NCBI GenBank assembly: GCA_030627265.1
Contig: DAOUSK010000005.1
Location: forward strand, 1-44,258
Source: Methylococcaceae bacterium
GTDB taxonomy: Bacteria > Pseudomonadota > Gammaproteobacteria > Methylococcales > Methylomonadaceae
Direction: 5' to 3'
DNA: 44,258 nt
A program made the translations under genes and the position numbers. This document shows, in pieces, positions 44,044 to 44,258 of this stretch; positions within the stretch are counted from its first letter, which is position 1, and each line of letters opens with the position of its first letter. The notes under the pieces were generated by a model. The model searched no databases, had not been told where the DNA came from, and saw only the letters and a program-made list of their open reading frames with translations.

Positions 44044-44054
44044 ATTTTCTTGAG

Positions 44055-44135
44055 AGATAACGATTTAAGTAAGGGGCTGGCGCGTAGCGACAGTCCCAGC
44101 GACCAACGGGAGCGAACTTGACTTGTTTGTTATGT
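44055..44135 (-). other. attC recombination site 2
   Basis: On the minus strand this 81-base site begins ACATAAC (R'') and ends GTTATCT (R'). Imperfectly complementary arms (ATAACAAACAAGTCAAG against the complement of CTTACTTAAATCGTTAT) carry one extra C in the first arm. That is the same polarity as site 1. It belongs to a cassette whose gene lies further right. Confidence 0.75.
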
Positions 44136-44191
44136 GTTGATTGCATCAAAATACCTCAATATCTGTTTGTGACCGATGATTGGCGTTTAAT

Positions 44192-44258
44192 TTAAGTATG
44201 TGTTAACTGAAAAATAGCACTTGAGATAGCCCCAACAAAAAATAATAAAACTACGATA
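44192..44258 (-). CDS. partial C-terminus of a further cassette gene
   Basis: On the minus strand an open frame enters from beyond the window and ends at TAA 44192-44194. Its last 21 residues are hydrophobic (LLFFVGAISSAIF then QLTHT), like the end of a membrane protein. It lies 57 bases before attC site 2, the right place for that cassette's gene. The piece is too short for a family call. Confidence 0.35.
   Translation of the reverse strand, partial: IVVLLFFVGAISSAIFQLTHT

Noticed and set aside
1-44258. CRISPR arrays, tRNA and rRNA genes
   Set aside because: No regularly spaced repeats were seen, and no tRNA or rRNA gene was recognised in any intergenic gap.

Overview
The window looks like chromosome of an AT-rich gammaproteobacterial methylotroph, most likely a type I methanotroph. 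The strongest clue is a formaldehyde-activating enzyme gene (fae) next to a CitG-like gene and a RimK-like ATP-grasp gene, a context typical of tetrahydromethanopterin-linked C1 metabolism. Ubiquinone synthesis (ubiG), the ubiG-mupP-yciK order known from Pseudomonas, a FleSR-type flagellar regulator pair and pdxA-rsmA all fit Gammaproteobacteria. No rRNA, tRNA, CRISPR array or complete insertion sequence was seen.

Layout. 1-1500 is accessory DNA: an orphan membrane protein, two small hairpins, and a ParD/ParE-type toxin-antitoxin locus with an intact antitoxin and a decayed toxin. 1595-4063 holds fae and two cofactor-type genes on the minus strand. 4214-7659 is a plus-strand run: ubiG, mupP, yciK, sufT and a secreted pentapeptide-repeat protein. 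7656-14776 is a minus-strand signalling operon: di-haem peroxidase, large hybrid histidine kinase, receiver-SpoIIE phosphatase and receiver-HD-GYP protein. The last of these has lost its phospho-acceptor aspartate. ssb follows, then a plus-strand sulfur pair (persulfide dioxygenase and TauE-type exporter) and a secreted orphan.

17994-28055 carries osmC and a minus-strand flagellar block read fleS-fleR, fliE-F-G-H-I-J-K. Upstream of it is a secreted caspase-like protein fused to a formylglycine-generating-enzyme-like domain. 30089-35223 is housekeeping metabolism: grxD, argD, argF, an SH3/coiled-coil membrane protein and ilvD. A palindromic repeat cluster follows, then a minus-strand envelope trio (RND/MMPL transporter, LolA-like periplasmic protein, outer-membrane barrel). 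After that come pdxA, rsmA and hyi on the plus strand.

The right end (about 42640-44258) is the most unusual part. It reads as the distal end of an integron gene-cassette array, oriented right to left: two attC-like sites with canonical R boxes, a third half-site next to hyi, a cassette with an EndoG-like DNA/RNA nuclease lacking a signal peptide, a cassette whose gene is broken by an amber codon, and the tail of a third cassette gene leaving the window. No integrase gene is in the window; by orientation it would lie to the right, or the array may have none. Starts were moved from the longest open frame wherever a ribosome binding site or family length favoured another codon (fae, sufT, the persulfide dioxygenase, tauE-like, argF, fliH, the receiver-SpoIIE gene and the LolA-like gene).
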